This document shows positions 49,539 to 58,250 of a stretch of DNA of 64,000 nt, in pieces. Within the stretch, counting starts at the first letter, position 1. Each line of letters opens with the position of its first letter. The DNA comes from Natrinema amylolyticum (GTDB taxonomy: Archaea > Halobacteriota > Halobacteria > Halobacteriales > Natrialbaceae): NCBI RefSeq assembly GCF_020515625.1, contig NZ_JAIWPJ010000002.1, forward strand, positions 310,001 through 374,000, read 5' to 3'. The notes beneath the pieces are model-generated. The model searched no databases. It had not been told where the DNA came from and worked only from the letters and a program-made list of their open reading frames with translations. The position numbers and the translations under genes were made by a program.

Positions 49539-49985
49539 GTGATCGCCGTCATCTGCGGGCCGCCGGGCGCGGGCAAGACTACGATCGCGGCCCGCGTCCG
49601 CGGTCGGCTCGCGGCGCGGGACGTGCCGGTTCGGTCGGTCCACTCCGACGACTTCTCGAGTCGAACCTACGAGCAACTGGCCGAGCGGGTCGCCGACGCG
49701 CCCGACGCAGGGATCACGCTCGTCGACGGCACGTTCTATCAGCGAGCGTGGCAGACGCGATTTCGGACGCTGGGCGACGTTCGGTTCGTCCTCGTGACCG
49801 CGAGCCTCGAGACCTGCCTCGAGCGCAATCGCCGTCGGGCGGAGCCGATCGACGAGCAGGGCGTTCACGTGGTCTATCGGGAGTTCGACGAACCCGACAC
49901 TGACCTTGAGGTCGACACCGACGAGTACGGGCCAGACGAGGCGGCCGATCGGATCACGGCCGCGATCAGGGACTGGCTCGAGTGA
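49539..49985 (+). CDS. P-loop kinase-like protein (AAA/adenylylsulfate-kinase-like)
   Basis: 148 residues, start GTG 49539 (VIAVICGPPGAGKTTIAARVRGRL), because the P-loop begins two residues later; a longer form would add only ten non-typical residues. Walker A is GPPGAGKTT. HSDDFSSRTYEQLAERV, LVDGTFYQRAWQTRFRTLGDVRFVLVTASLETCLERNRRR is the lid/LID-like pattern of small kinases such as PSTK or gluconate kinase relatives, and VVYREFDEPDTDLEVDTDEYGPDEAADRI ends the fold. The substrate is unknown. The gene ends about 150 bp before arsR. Confidence 0.78.
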   Translation: MIAVICGPPGAGKTTIAARVRGRLAARDVPVRSVHSDDFSSRTYEQLAERVADAPDAGITLVDGTFYQRAWQTRFRTLGDVRFVLVTASLETCLERNRRRAEPIDEQGVHVVYREFDEPDTDLEVDTDEYGPDEAADRITAAIRDWLE

Positions 49986-50100
49986 GGTCCGCGTTCTGAC
50001 TCGCGGAGACCGGCTGTCGAATTGCTGCGGGGATTCTCGTCTGCATAGCGAGCCGTCGATGTACTCTTTCTGGACAGTCACCGCAGCGTCCGTAACGACT

Positions 50101-50133
50101 ATATTAGTGGACACTAATATTAGCTATTGCTAA
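50101..50133 (+). promoter_or_regulatory. ArsR operator and promoter
   Basis: Positions 50101-50120 are a perfect palindrome: 9-bp arms ATATTAGTG and CACTAATAT around a 2-bp centre. It overlaps a TATA-like ctatatta at 50098-50105. A second, smaller inverted repeat (TTAGC-tatt-GCTAA, 50120-50133) touches the ATG at 50135. Binding of ArsR would block TBP and start-site access, the standard derepression design for arsenite or antimonite. Confidence 0.75.
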
Positions 50134-50134
50134 G

Positions 50135-50509
50135 ATGGAGGGGCGAGAGACCGATACCAAATCGACTGAGGCGAAAGGGCCGCAGACGGCGGACTGTTGC
50201 TCGGTCGAGCATTCACTGACGGACCGAGCGGTCGCTGCCGACGTTCAGACGCTCGCGGCCCTCGGTAACGACACCCGCTACGAAGCGCTCCGACTCATCG
50301 CCGCGGGCGACGACGCCGTGTGCGTCTGCGAGTTGGAGCCAGCGCTCGGCGTGAGCCAGGGAGCCGTCAGTCAAGCGCTCTCGAAGCTCTTCAGCGCCGG
50401 ACTGGTCGAGCGGCGAAAAGAGGGGCGATGGCGGTATTACACCGCGACGCCGCGCGCGGAACGGCTGCTCCGCGTCCTCGACGACACGAGATCACCCGAC
50501 GATGACTGA
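50135..50509 (+). CDS. arsR: ArsR-family arsenic-responsive repressor
   Basis: 124 residues. A winged-HTH: LTDRAVAADVQTLAALGNDTRYEALRLIAAGDDAVCVCELEPALGVSQGAVSQALSKLFSAGLVERRKEGRWRYYTATPRAERLLRVL. The CVCEL motif (Cys63, Cys65) is the As(III)-sensing pair on helix alpha3, and two extra Cys (CC at 21-22) in the N-terminal arm could be the third ligand. It represses the ars operon until As(III)/Sb(III) binds. It overlaps arsM by 8 bp and is preceded by the operator palindrome. Confidence 0.92.
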   Translation: MEGRETDTKSTEAKGPQTADCCSVEHSLTDRAVAADVQTLAALGNDTRYEALRLIAAGDDAVCVCELEPALGVSQGAVSQALSKLFSAGLVERRKEGRWRYYTATPRAERLLRVLDDTRSPDDD

Positions 50510-51323
50510 GGACGACCCTACAACTGAGACGGACGGCGACCCGCTCGATGCCGGAGAACGGCGCACCGCCGTGCGGGACCGATACGCACGTATTGCGACG
50601 GAATCGTCGTCGTGCTGTGGCGACGCTGGGTCCGGTAGCGATACGGCCATCGAACGGGCGTCCGAGGTCGGCTACTCGGACGACGACCTCCGAGACATCG
50701 CTCCGGGCGCGAATCTGGGCCTCGGATGCGGTAATCCGACCGCGATCGCCGGTCTCGAGGAGGGGGACACCGTCCTCGACCTTGGCTCCGGCGGCGGATT
50801 CGATTGCTTCCTCGCGGCGCGGGAGGTCGGCGCGGCCGGTCGCGTCATCGGCGTGGACATGACGCCAGAGATGATCGAGACGGCCCGCGAGAACATCGAC
50901 CCGAACGACACGACGAACGTGGAGTTCCGTCTCGGTGAAATCGAACACCTACCGGTCGCTGACGAGTCCGTCGACGTGATCGTCTCGAACTGCGTCATCA
51001 ACCTCTCGGCGGACAAGTCGCAGGTGTTCCGCGAGGCGTATCGCGTCCTGCGACCGGGCGGTCGCCTCGCCGTCTCGGACGTCGTGTTGACCGCCGAGCT
51101 ACCCGCCGATGTCCGGACTGATCCGGCCTCGGTGGCCGCGTGCGTCGGCGGTGCGTCGTCGATTCCCGCGCTCGAGGCGATGCTGACCGACGCCGGATTC
51201 ACCGACGTCGCGATCGAGCCGAAAGCGGACAGTGAGTCGTTCATCCGCGACTGGGACGACGAGCGCGACGTGAGCGACTACGTCGTCGCGGCGACGATCG
51301 AGGGTGAGAAGCCGGCACCGTAA
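50502..51323 (+). CDS. arsM: Arsenite S-adenosylmethionine methyltransferase
   Basis: 273 residues. Converts As(III) to methylated, partly volatile species using SAM. The N-terminal arm has the conserved Cys region (ATESSSCCGDAG), GYSDDDLRDIAPGANLGLGCGNPTAIAGLEEGDTVLDLGSGGGFDCFLAAREVG is motif I with the GLGCGNP cysteine, VIGVDMTPEMIETAREN motif, and the third cysteine in VDVIVSNCVINLSADK. FREAYRVLRPGGRLAVSDVVLTAELP closes the methyltransferase domain. Length is close to short archaeal ArsM. The start overlaps arsR by 8 bp, suggesting coupling. Confidence 0.93.
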   Translation: MTEDDPTTETDGDPLDAGERRTAVRDRYARIATESSSCCGDAGSGSDTAIERASEVGYSDDDLRDIAPGANLGLGCGNPTAIAGLEEGDTVLDLGSGGGFDCFLAAREVGAAGRVIGVDMTPEMIETARENIDPNDTTNVEFRLGEIEHLPVADESVDVIVSNCVINLSADKSQVFREAYRVLRPGGRLAVSDVVLTAELPADVRTDPASVAACVGGASSIPALEAMLTDAGFTDVAIEPKADSESFIRDWDDERDVSDYVVAATIEGEKPAP

Positions 51324-51432
51324 CGGCACGCGCACATCGATTCGGACGACCGCGGTCGCCGAGAGCGAGACCCGTCGCGGAACGTACCGTTGGCTTCGCC
51401 ACGACTATCACGAATACCCCACACACTGCTCG

Positions 51433-51723
51433 ATGTCCAGACCACCGTTCGACCCACGAAATCGCCCAGTCTTTGATCGACCCAGTTTGGAGAGCATACT
51501 CGCGGGCTACGCTCTCGTCCCCGCGTTTCTCCTGTTCCTCTGGGCCGTGAGCCGGCCGCTGACCGCCGCCGTCACCCTCACGATCGCCGCCGGTCTCGTC
51601 TTCGGTGTGCGACGAGCCTGGAGACTCGCCCGCTGCGTCTCCGACTGCGGCGGCTTCTCGTTTGAGCTGGGCGGAAGGGTCAGGATTACGATCGCTCAGA
51701 CACAGATCGATGACTCGAGTTAA
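51433..51723 (+). CDS. Small two-helix membrane protein in the arsenic cluster
   Basis: 96 residues from ATG 51433. An N-terminal hydrophilic part (MSRPPFDPRNRPVFDRPS) is followed by two helices (LAGYALVPAFLLFLWAVS and LTAAVTLTIAAGLVFGVR), then a soluble C-terminus with RLARCVSDCGGFSFELGGRVRI. A Cys pair (CVSDC) after the second helix could bind As(III) or be oxidised. No known arsenic-cluster family (not Acr3, ArsB, ArsP or ArsJ) matches. It lies between arsM and arsN2, all on the same strand. Confidence 0.65.
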   Translation: MSRPPFDPRNRPVFDRPSLESILAGYALVPAFLLFLWAVSRPLTAAVTLTIAAGLVFGVRRAWRLARCVSDCGGFSFELGGRVRITIAQTQIDDSS

Positions 51724-51807
51724 CCGTCGTTCCCCGTCGCCGAACCGACCGCGGCTCGTTCGGCAGCGTCGAAACCGATCACTGCTCTCGGCGTTCGAGG
51801 AGACCGT

Positions 51808-52257
51808 ATGACCGACACTTCGATAACCGTTCGGAAGGCGGAGCCGGAGGATCTCGGCCGCATCGAAGCACTATTAGACGCCAATTCCCTCCCGTATCGG
51901 GACGTGCGATCGAAGCCGGAGTGTTTCTTCGCTGCGTTCTCTGAGGGTGCGTTTGTCGGCATCGGTGGCCTCGAAACACGCGGGTCGAACGCACTGCTCC
52001 GGTCGGTGGTGATCACGGAACCGAACCGCGGGCAGGGGTACGGAACGGCGCTGTGCGACGCGCTCGAGGACCGAGCGCGATCGAACGGCGTCGAGACGCT
52101 GTACCTGTTGACGACGACCGCATCGGCGTTCTTTCGACGACGCGGGTACGAAGCGATCGATCGGGAGACCGTTCCCGCGAGTATTCGGCGAACGACCGAG
52201 TTCGCGGATCTCTGTCCGGCTTCGGCGACCTGTCTCGAGAAGGCCCTCGAGAGATAG
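51808..52257 (+). CDS. arsN2: Arsenic-resistance N-acetyltransferase ArsN2
   Basis: 149 residues, GNAT fold. ArsN2-type signatures are LRSVVITEPNRGQGYGTALCDALEDRARSNGVETLYLLTTTASAFFRRRGYEAIDRETVPASIRRTTEFADLCPASATCLEKAL: the acetyl-CoA P-loop RGQGYG, the TTTA and FFRRRGY motifs and the LCPASAxC ending. Members are encoded in ars operons and acetylate arsenic-containing metabolites. The location next to arsR-arsM supports the name. Substrate is not proven for ArsN2. Confidence 0.88.
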   Translation: MTDTSITVRKAEPEDLGRIEALLDANSLPYRDVRSKPECFFAAFSEGAFVGIGGLETRGSNALLRSVVITEPNRGQGYGTALCDALEDRARSNGVETLYLLTTTASAFFRRRGYEAIDRETVPASIRRTTEFADLCPASATCLEKALER

Positions 52258-52291
52258 CTCTTCTGCAGTGATCGGATGCCGAACCCGGTCG

Positions 52292-53173
52292 CTACCAGAG
52301 GTCCAGATCGGTACCGACGGGAGCCGGAAGCGAGAAATCGTCGGGCGTCCGCTGGGGGACGACGTCCTCCGGCAGTGCGCCCCAGTCGAGTTCGTCCTCG
52401 CCGGGGACCGCGTCGGTGTCGAAATCGGGGTCGTCAGCGGGCGGCAGGTCGCGGTTCTCCTGGGGCGGCGCGTCGTGTGCATAGACGCTCTCGGGATGGT
52501 CGACGGTCCAGACGTGGAGCATACAGGGCGTTCGACAGGGGAACTCGAGGTCGCCGTCGGCGAAATCGCGCTCGTAGGTCTGCTGATAGAACCACCACGC
52601 GAACCGGCCGGGGAGTCCGGTGTGGGCGTGCCACGGCGAACACAGTTGCTCGGCGTCGTCCGCGCCGTACACCGCCGGCGGCTCGACCGGCTCCCCCTCG
52701 CTCGTCGCGATGAACATGACGCCGATCGACCGCCACGACTGGTTGTCGACGAGGACCGATTCCGGCCGTTCGGGGGTCAGGAGCTCGTCGTCGCCGATGA
52801 ATTCCGGGCTGAGCCAGTGCGACCAGCTGTCGTCGCCCGTCTCGAGCGTGTCGAAGTACGGTTTGTATCCCGCGTCAATCAGCGCGTCTACGTCGGGATA
52901 CCGCGTCTCGAGGGCGTCGGCGACCGCCGATCGGAGCTCGATCGTCGCCGGGTGATCGTCAGCACAGCCCTCCGCACTCGCCCCCTCGCAGTGGGTCATC
53001 CCGGGCTCGAGGGTAGCCTCCGGACAGTCTTCGTCGAACCGGGGGACGACCGCGGCGTCTCCCGTCTCCCCGGTGGCTCGCGCACTGCCGATGCCCGAAA
53101 GCGCGACCGTCCCGGCCGACGCCTGCAGCAGCGCCCGTCGGGACACGTTTCGGTCGCCGTCACTGTCGTACAT
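52292..53173 (-). CDS. Tat-exported protein of unknown function
   Basis: 293 residues from ATG 53173 (MYDSDGDRNVSRRALLQASAGTVALSG). The twin-arginine signal has SRRALL, with the cleavage near SARATGE. The mature part is a single domain with conserved-looking Cys and His: FDEDCPEATLEPGMTHCEGASAEGC near the start, LCSPWHAHTGLPGRFAWWFYQQTY, FPCRTPCMLHVWTVDHPESVYAHDAPP. The number of Cys/His/Trp residues suggests a metal or cofactor site. I know related haloarchaeal proteins only as hypothetical. It is convergent with arsN2 and shows no operon partner. Confidence 0.72.
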   Translation of the reverse strand: MYDSDGDRNVSRRALLQASAGTVALSGIGSARATGETGDAAVVPRFDEDCPEATLEPGMTHCEGASAEGCADDHPATIELRSAVADALETRYPDVDALIDAGYKPYFDTLETGDDSWSHWLSPEFIGDDELLTPERPESVLVDNQSWRSIGVMFIATSEGEPVEPPAVYGADDAEQLCSPWHAHTGLPGRFAWWFYQQTYERDFADGDLEFPCRTPCMLHVWTVDHPESVYAHDAPPQENRDLPPADDPDFDTDAVPGEDELDWGALPEDVVPQRTPDDFSLPAPVGTDLDLW

Positions 53174-53291
53174 ACCAGCACGATCCACACCGACCGCTGG
53201 TATGAAACCCCGTTGCCGGCCGGACTGACAGTCTCTCGGAGTGATAGCCGCCGGAATCGGCCCACCGCTCGGTCGACGTGGAGACGCCCCC

Positions 53292-54200
53292 TCAGTCGAA
53301 CGCCGACTCGAGGACGCTCGTCAGTTCGCGACCGGTCGTGCCGGCCGGCGGTCCGCCGTCGTCGGTGACGTACCGTTCGGGCGTCTCGCAGGTGAAACCG
53401 TAGATCGCGATCGCGCCGTCGTCGGACTCGATCGGACCGGTACCGTTGGCCCGAATCCAGGCGAAGCCGTCGCCCGACGGCAGCAGTTCGCCGACCGGCT
53501 CGATCTCTCCCGCCTCGAGCAGCGGGTCGACGGCCGCTGCGAGCGTTCCGGCGATCGAGACGTGGACCTCGCGATCGTCGTCGCCCGCCCGCCGACCGCC
53601 AGTATACAGTTCGTAGACGACCGGGCGGCCGTCGACGACCGCGATCTCGAGGCGGTCGTAGGACCACCTGGCCGCGAAGCGCCGGAACAGCGGGTTCTCC
53701 TTCGGCGCGTCGAGGTGGAACTCGAGCAGGCTGGCCTTCCGGGAGTCGGTGTAGGGCTCCAAGGCGTTGGCCGCGTCGAGTTTCTCGAGCAGGGAGAGTT
53801 TCGTCACGAGCGTTTCCTCGTCGATCGGTTTGACGAGGTAGTCGTCGATCGGGATATCGATGATGTCGCTTTCCGGCGAGACCGCGGTGATCATCAGCGT
53901 GATCGCGTCGAACCGGTTCGTTATCGAATCGAGGAGGTCGCGCCCCGCACCGTCGGGCAATCGTCGATCGAGGAGTACCACGTCGAGCGTCCCCTGAGCG
54001 TCCAGTTGCGCCCGGCCGTCGGCGACCGAATGCGCGACGCGGATCCGTGCGTCTCGGCCGAAGCACGCTCGCGTCCAGACGGACAGGAGTTCCGCGAGGT
54101 CCTCGTCGTCTTCGACGATCAGCACGTGACGAGGCGTCGTCTCGGGAACCGTCGTCTCGGCCTCGTCCGTCCGGGCACCGTGGGATGAGTCGAGTGGCAT
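53292..54200 (-). CDS. Response regulator with receiver and HalX domain plus unique C-terminus
   Basis: 302 residues. The receiver starts PRHVLIVEDDEDLAELLSVW, with the phospho-acceptor Asp78 in LDVVLLDRRLPDG and the conserved Lys in DDYLVKPID (Lys124). The HalX domain follows (LLEKLDAANALEPYTDSRKASLLEFHL). The C-terminal 125 residues (YELYTGGRRAGDDDREVHVSIAGTLAAAVDP ... DGFAWIRANGTGPIESDDGAIAIYGFT) form an extra alpha-beta domain not usually seen in HalX proteins. A soluble signalling protein. The kinase partner is not adjacent. Confidence 0.85.
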   Translation of the reverse strand: MPLDSSHGARTDEAETTVPETTPRHVLIVEDDEDLAELLSVWTRACFGRDARIRVAHSVADGRAQLDAQGTLDVVLLDRRLPDGAGRDLLDSITNRFDAITLMITAVSPESDIIDIPIDDYLVKPIDEETLVTKLSLLEKLDAANALEPYTDSRKASLLEFHLDAPKENPLFRRFAARWSYDRLEIAVVDGRPVVYELYTGGRRAGDDDREVHVSIAGTLAAAVDPLLEAGEIEPVGELLPSGDGFAWIRANGTGPIESDDGAIAIYGFTCETPERYVTDDGGPPAGTTGRELTSVLESAFD

Positions 54201-54343
54201 GTGTGGAGTTCGCTCGCTGTGGACCGCGACTGCCGACCCGTTTCCGCTGGAACCTCAAATAACTCTAGATATAATAATATGAATGCGACAATACAGCAAC
54301 CGAAAGAAACGACGTGCGATTCGCGAGCGAACTGATCCGCCCC

Positions 54344-55387
54344 TCACGACTCGAGGACGGCGCCCGTTCCCAGGCGCTCGAGGCCGTCGAGATCGATCCG
54401 GCCGTCGGGCATCGGAACTCCGTCAGCGGGATCGTCGGCCAGGAGCAGTGAGCCGTCGAGATCGGCGTAGTCCAGCAGCGGCGCGAGGTGACAGGCCGCC
54501 GCGATCGAGGCGTTGGATTCGGTCATACAGCCGCACATCACCTCGAGGCCGTGGGCGCGAGCGGCGCCGATCATTCGTTTGGCTTCCCGCAGGCCGCCAC
54601 ACTTCATCAGTTTCAGGTTCGCGATGTCACAGCGGTCGGCGATCCGCGGAACGTCCGCGAGCGTGATGCACGACTCGTCGGCGGCGATCGGGAGCGTCGA
54701 GCGCTCGTAGACGAACCGGAGTCCCTCGGGATCGTCGGCCGGGACCGGCTGTTCGACGAACGCGAGATCGAACTCGGCGAGCCGATCGATCTTCCGAACC
54801 GCCTCGCGGGGCGTCCAGGCCTCGTTTGCGTCGACGAACAGGTCGACGTCGGGCGCGACCGACCGGATCGTCCGAACGATCTCGCGGTCGCGGTCGGTCC
54901 CGAGCTTGACCTTCAGCTGCCCGTAGCCTCGGTCGACGGCCGTCTCCGTCTTCTCCCGCATCGTCTCGAGGTCGTCGAGACCGATGGTGTAGGAGGTCTC
55001 GAGCGTTTCCGCGGGATCGAGTCCCCAGTACCGATAGAGCGGGACGTCGAACCGTTTCGCGACGAGGTCGTGGAGGGCGATGCTCACTGCCGCGCGGGCC
55101 GACGGATTTCGCCGGACCGTCTCGCGCATGCGACGCTCGATCCGCTCGAGCTGATGGGGGTCCCCGACCTCCTCGACGACCGCCAGAAGCTCGGGCAGGA
55201 CGGCTCCGACGGTCGCCGCCGTCTCGCCGTAGTGCGACGACGGCGCGGCAGCGCCGATACCGGTCGTCCCGTCGTCGGCCTCGATCCGGACGAACGCGAC
55301 CTCGGTCTCGGTCGTCGTCCCGCGGGCGATCCCGAAGGGGTACTCGAGGGGGAGCGAGCGCCGTTCGAATGCGGTCTCGAGGGCCAT
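54344..55387 (-). CDS. dgcA: Enolase-superfamily dipeptide epimerase / N-acetyl-D-Glu racemase-like (DgcA-like)
   Basis: 347 residues. N-terminal capping strand (LPLEYPFGIARGTTTETEVAFVRIEADDG), then the TIM barrel with the KxK base KVKLG (Lys159 and Lys161), metal ligands DLFVDANEAW (Asp186), FVEQPV (Glu212) and AADESC (Asp237), and KLMKCGGL as the other-face lysine (about 262). This pattern belongs to the Ala-Glu epimerase/mandelate racemase-like group. Ending at 55387 and starting one base from the DUF1611 gene, it forms a tight pair, which elsewhere matches the DgcA/DgcN D-glutamate route. Confidence 0.78.
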   Translation of the reverse strand: MALETAFERRSLPLEYPFGIARGTTTETEVAFVRIEADDGTTGIGAAAPSSHYGETAATVGAVLPELLAVVEEVGDPHQLERIERRMRETVRRNPSARAAVSIALHDLVAKRFDVPLYRYWGLDPAETLETSYTIGLDDLETMREKTETAVDRGYGQLKVKLGTDRDREIVRTIRSVAPDVDLFVDANEAWTPREAVRKIDRLAEFDLAFVEQPVPADDPEGLRFVYERSTLPIAADESCITLADVPRIADRCDIANLKLMKCGGLREAKRMIGAARAHGLEVMCGCMTESNASIAAACHLAPLLDYADLDGSLLLADDPADGVPMPDGRIDLDGLERLGTGAVLES

Positions 55388-55388
55388 C

Positions 55389-56408
55389 TCAGAGTAGCGC
55401 TTCGAGCAACTCGTCCGTCTCGAAGCGGATCACGTCGGTCGCGGGCGCGCCGATCGCGTCGGCGTACTCCGCGACGGCCTCGCGGGCTTCGGCGTCGTCC
55501 TCGAGGCCGGCGGTATTGAGCGCGCCGGCGACGACCTGACTCTCCGCGACCGGTTCGGCGACGTCTTCGTAGAGATCGATGTACATCGGGAGCGACGGCA
55601 GCGAGAAGGACTCGTAGCCGTGGATCTCCTCGCGGCCGGCCTCGTGACAGAGCACGAGCGCGTCGGCCATCGAGCCGTGGAGGATTCCCAGCGTGACCGG
55701 CGAGTACGCCGGATGAACGATGCTGCCCTGTCCCTCGACGAACAGGTAGTCGTGTTCGTCGCCCTTCTCTACGATCATCTCCTCGACCGCGCCCGCGGTG
55801 AAGTCGCTGACGACGCGATCGATCGGATTGCCCCAGCCCTCGATCATGATCCCGGTCTGGCCGGTCGGGATTACGGCGGCGTCGTGACCGGCAGCGCGAG
55901 CGTCGCGGGCGAGCTCCATCGTCGTCGTCATCTTGCCGACCGAGCAGTCGGTGCCGACGGTGAGGATCACCTCGGCGTCGACCTCGCCGGCGACGCCGTC
56001 GGCGACCGTGAGATCGGCCGGCGGGTTCCGGACGTCGCGGATCTCGCAGTCGTTTTCGGCCGCCAGCCGGGCGAACTCCTCGTCGTCCGCGAGGAAGTAG
56101 TGTAAGCCAGATACCACGTCACAGCCGTACTCCAGGGCCGTCCGCACGTCCGCCCGCCAGCTCTCGTCGAACTCCCCGCCGATCGGAGAGATGCCGATCA
56201 GCAGGGTATCGATGGCGTCCGACTCGAGGGCCGCCGTTCCGGAGACGATCGGTGCGTCCTGAACGTCGGGGACGAAGTCGGCGACGCGCCGTCCCTCGTT
56301 CGCTCGGTCGAGTACGGCGACGACGTCGTGGTCGGCGTACCGGAGGACGCCGAGGGCGGTCTTGGCTCGGTCGGGAAACTTCTCGTGAGCGAGAATCGCG
56401 ACACGCAT
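55389..56408 (-). CDS. dgcN: DUF1611 P-loop protein (DgcN-like, D-glutamate N-acetyltransferase candidate)
   Basis: 339 residues. DUF1611 layout: an N-terminal Rossmann-like domain (MRVAILAHEKFPDRAKTALGVLRYADHDVVAVLD), then the P-loop-type segment VGTDCSVGKMTTTMELARDA (about 151-170), DYLFVEGQGSIVHPAYSPVTLGILHGSMADALVLCHE, and ALNTAGLEDDAEAREAVAEYADAIGAPATDVIRF. The family has been linked to N-acetylation of D-glutamate before racemisation and entry into L-Glu metabolism in marine bacteria and haloarchaea. The pairing with the enolase-superfamily gene, with a 1-bp gap, supports this. Confidence 0.78.
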   Translation of the reverse strand: MRVAILAHEKFPDRAKTALGVLRYADHDVVAVLDRANEGRRVADFVPDVQDAPIVSGTAALESDAIDTLLIGISPIGGEFDESWRADVRTALEYGCDVVSGLHYFLADDEEFARLAAENDCEIRDVRNPPADLTVADGVAGEVDAEVILTVGTDCSVGKMTTTMELARDARAAGHDAAVIPTGQTGIMIEGWGNPIDRVVSDFTAGAVEEMIVEKGDEHDYLFVEGQGSIVHPAYSPVTLGILHGSMADALVLCHEAGREEIHGYESFSLPSLPMYIDLYEDVAEPVAESQVVAGALNTAGLEDDAEAREAVAEYADAIGAPATDVIRFETDELLEALL

Positions 56409-56816
56409 ATCGGGACATAGACGAGGGATGACTTATACTGTCGGTCCTGCGTCCGGCGAATTCGCCCGACGGGCTCGGTACGCCTTGCGAATAGCGTCCT
56501 CGTGTGATCGGCTCGACCGATTCGCGAAGCGTCGTTAGCAAATAAATACTGTTAGAGGTGGTATGAATTTACCTATATGATATTATATTAACGTGTACTG
56601 AACGTATTCGAGGCGGCGTCATATCAACACACTTCTACCATTTCGACAATACCGAAACCCTCATTTCGATAACTAACCGATTCGACCACAACTTCGTGTT
56701 CTACCAGTCCGTACGGGTCGGCGTAGGGCCGACGCTCGGCGCTCCGCTCGGCGTCGCTCGGTGGAACCGAATCGGGACGCCGAACCGACGGTATCCGGCA
56801 GGAGAACTGGACAAGA
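56409..56816. other. Intergenic region upstream of the sulfatase gene (about 400 bp)
   Basis: Divergent promoter region for dgcN (-) and the sulfatase (+). It contains an A/T-rich central zone (gcaaataaatactgttag, tatatgatattatattaac at 56540-56590) that is probably shared promoter DNA. A small minus-strand frame with repetitive coding-poor sequence was judged spurious. Nothing else was recognised. Confidence 0.45.
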
Positions 56817-58250
56817 ATGGGAACTGACACATCGGTTTCGAACGTTGTACTCGTCACGGTCGACTCGCTGCGGGCGGACGCGATCAGCCCGTACGATGCC
56901 GACCGTCACACGCCGGTACTGGACTCTCTCGCCGACCGGGGGACCGTCTTCGACCGGGCCTTCGCGACCGGCAACTGGACGCCGTTCTCGTTTCCGTCGA
57001 TCCTGTCCTCCCGCCCCGTGTTCGCGGATAATGGACGGATCGGCGTCGAGGAATCCCCGACGCTCGCGGAGGTCGTCTCGGAGGCGGACGTCGCGACCGG
57101 CGGCTTCAACGCCGCGAACGGATTTCTCACGACCCACTGGGGGTACGACGACGGGTTCGACGAGTTCGAATCGTTCGTCGCGAACGTGGGCTCGAGCGTC
57201 TACAGTCGCTACCTCGCGACGCATCCGACCGTCGAGGCCTGGCTCCAGTTGGCCGCCTCGCCCGTCCGCCGCGCCGGGTCGTGGCTCCGCGGCGAGACGG
57301 ACGACCGGCCGTTTCTGGACACGTCGCGGATGTTCGACGTCGAGCACGCCGCGAGCGAGTTCGTCGAGGAGACGTCGTCGCCGTTCTTCCTCTGGGTCCA
57401 CTACATGGACGCTCACACGCCGTACGTCCCCGCACCTCGTTACATCCGCGAGGTCTCGGACAACCGGGTCGGCACGCACAGAATGTTGCTCGCCCACACC
57501 CGGACCGGACTGGGGTTGGGCGTCAGCGATCGAACCCTCTCGGACCTTCGAACGCTCTATCAGGCGGCGGTCCGACAGGTCGACGCGAGCATCGGACGGC
57601 TCCTCGAGACGCTCTCGGCGAACGACCACGACGACGACACCGCGGTCATTCTGGCGGGCGACCACGGCGAGGAGTTCCAGGAACACGGCCACCTCGCCCA
57701 CTATCCGAAGCTGTACGACGAACTGATTCAGGTCCCGCTCATCGTCGACGTTCCCGGCTCCGACGGGGGCCGAGTCGAGGGACAGGTCGGGCTCGATTCG
57801 GTCTCCCCGACGGTGACCGACTTACTGGACGTCGAGGCGCCGGCGTCGTGGACCGGCGATACGCTCGTTCCCAGCATCGTCGGCGACGAGTCGCCCGTCG
57901 ACGATCCGGTCGTCTCGGTCACCGTCCGGGACGAATCGGTGACGAAACAACCGATTCCGCGATCGCTCGCGGACGGCGAACTCCTCGTCAGCGCCCGCGA
58001 CCGGGACTGGACCTACATCGAAAACGTCGAGGCCGAGGAGACCGAACTGTACTATCGACCCGACGATCCGCTGCAGCAAACGAACCTCGCGACCGATCCG
58101 ACGCCCGAACAACGGGACGTGATCGACTCGCTCGCACCGATCGTGACGGCCCACGCGAACGCAATACGGGATCACGACTCCGAGGCAGCCGACGACGAGG
58201 ACGTCGACGAGGACCTCGAGGCGCGGTTGTCGGCACTGGGCTACCGATAG
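56817..58250 (+). CDS. Sulfatase-family (alkaline phosphatase superfamily) protein
   Basis: 477 residues. Metal site 1 in VVLVTVDSLRADAISPYD. The nucleophile region is NWTPFSFPSILSS, where the formylglycine motif CxPxR of true sulfatases is replaced by SFPSI, so it is a serine-type relative, like many haloarchaeal and phosphoglycerol or ethanolamine-type phosphotransferases. LWVHYMDAHTPYVP and AVILAGDHGEEFQEHGHLAHYPKLYDELIQVPLIV complete the metal ligands. It is cytoplasmic, or possibly moved by an unidentified route, since no signal is seen. It abuts a GtrA gene, suggesting a polysaccharide role. Confidence 0.84.
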   Translation: MGTDTSVSNVVLVTVDSLRADAISPYDADRHTPVLDSLADRGTVFDRAFATGNWTPFSFPSILSSRPVFADNGRIGVEESPTLAEVVSEADVATGGFNAANGFLTTHWGYDDGFDEFESFVANVGSSVYSRYLATHPTVEAWLQLAASPVRRAGSWLRGETDDRPFLDTSRMFDVEHAASEFVEETSSPFFLWVHYMDAHTPYVPAPRYIREVSDNRVGTHRMLLAHTRTGLGLGVSDRTLSDLRTLYQAAVRQVDASIGRLLETLSANDHDDDTAVILAGDHGEEFQEHGHLAHYPKLYDELIQVPLIVDVPGSDGGRVEGQVGLDSVSPTVTDLLDVEAPASWTGDTLVPSIVGDESPVDDPVVSVTVRDESVTKQPIPRSLADGELLVSARDRDWTYIENVEAEETELYYRPDDPLQQTNLATDPTPEQRDVIDSLAPIVTAHANAIRDHDSEAADDEDVDEDLEARLSALGYR

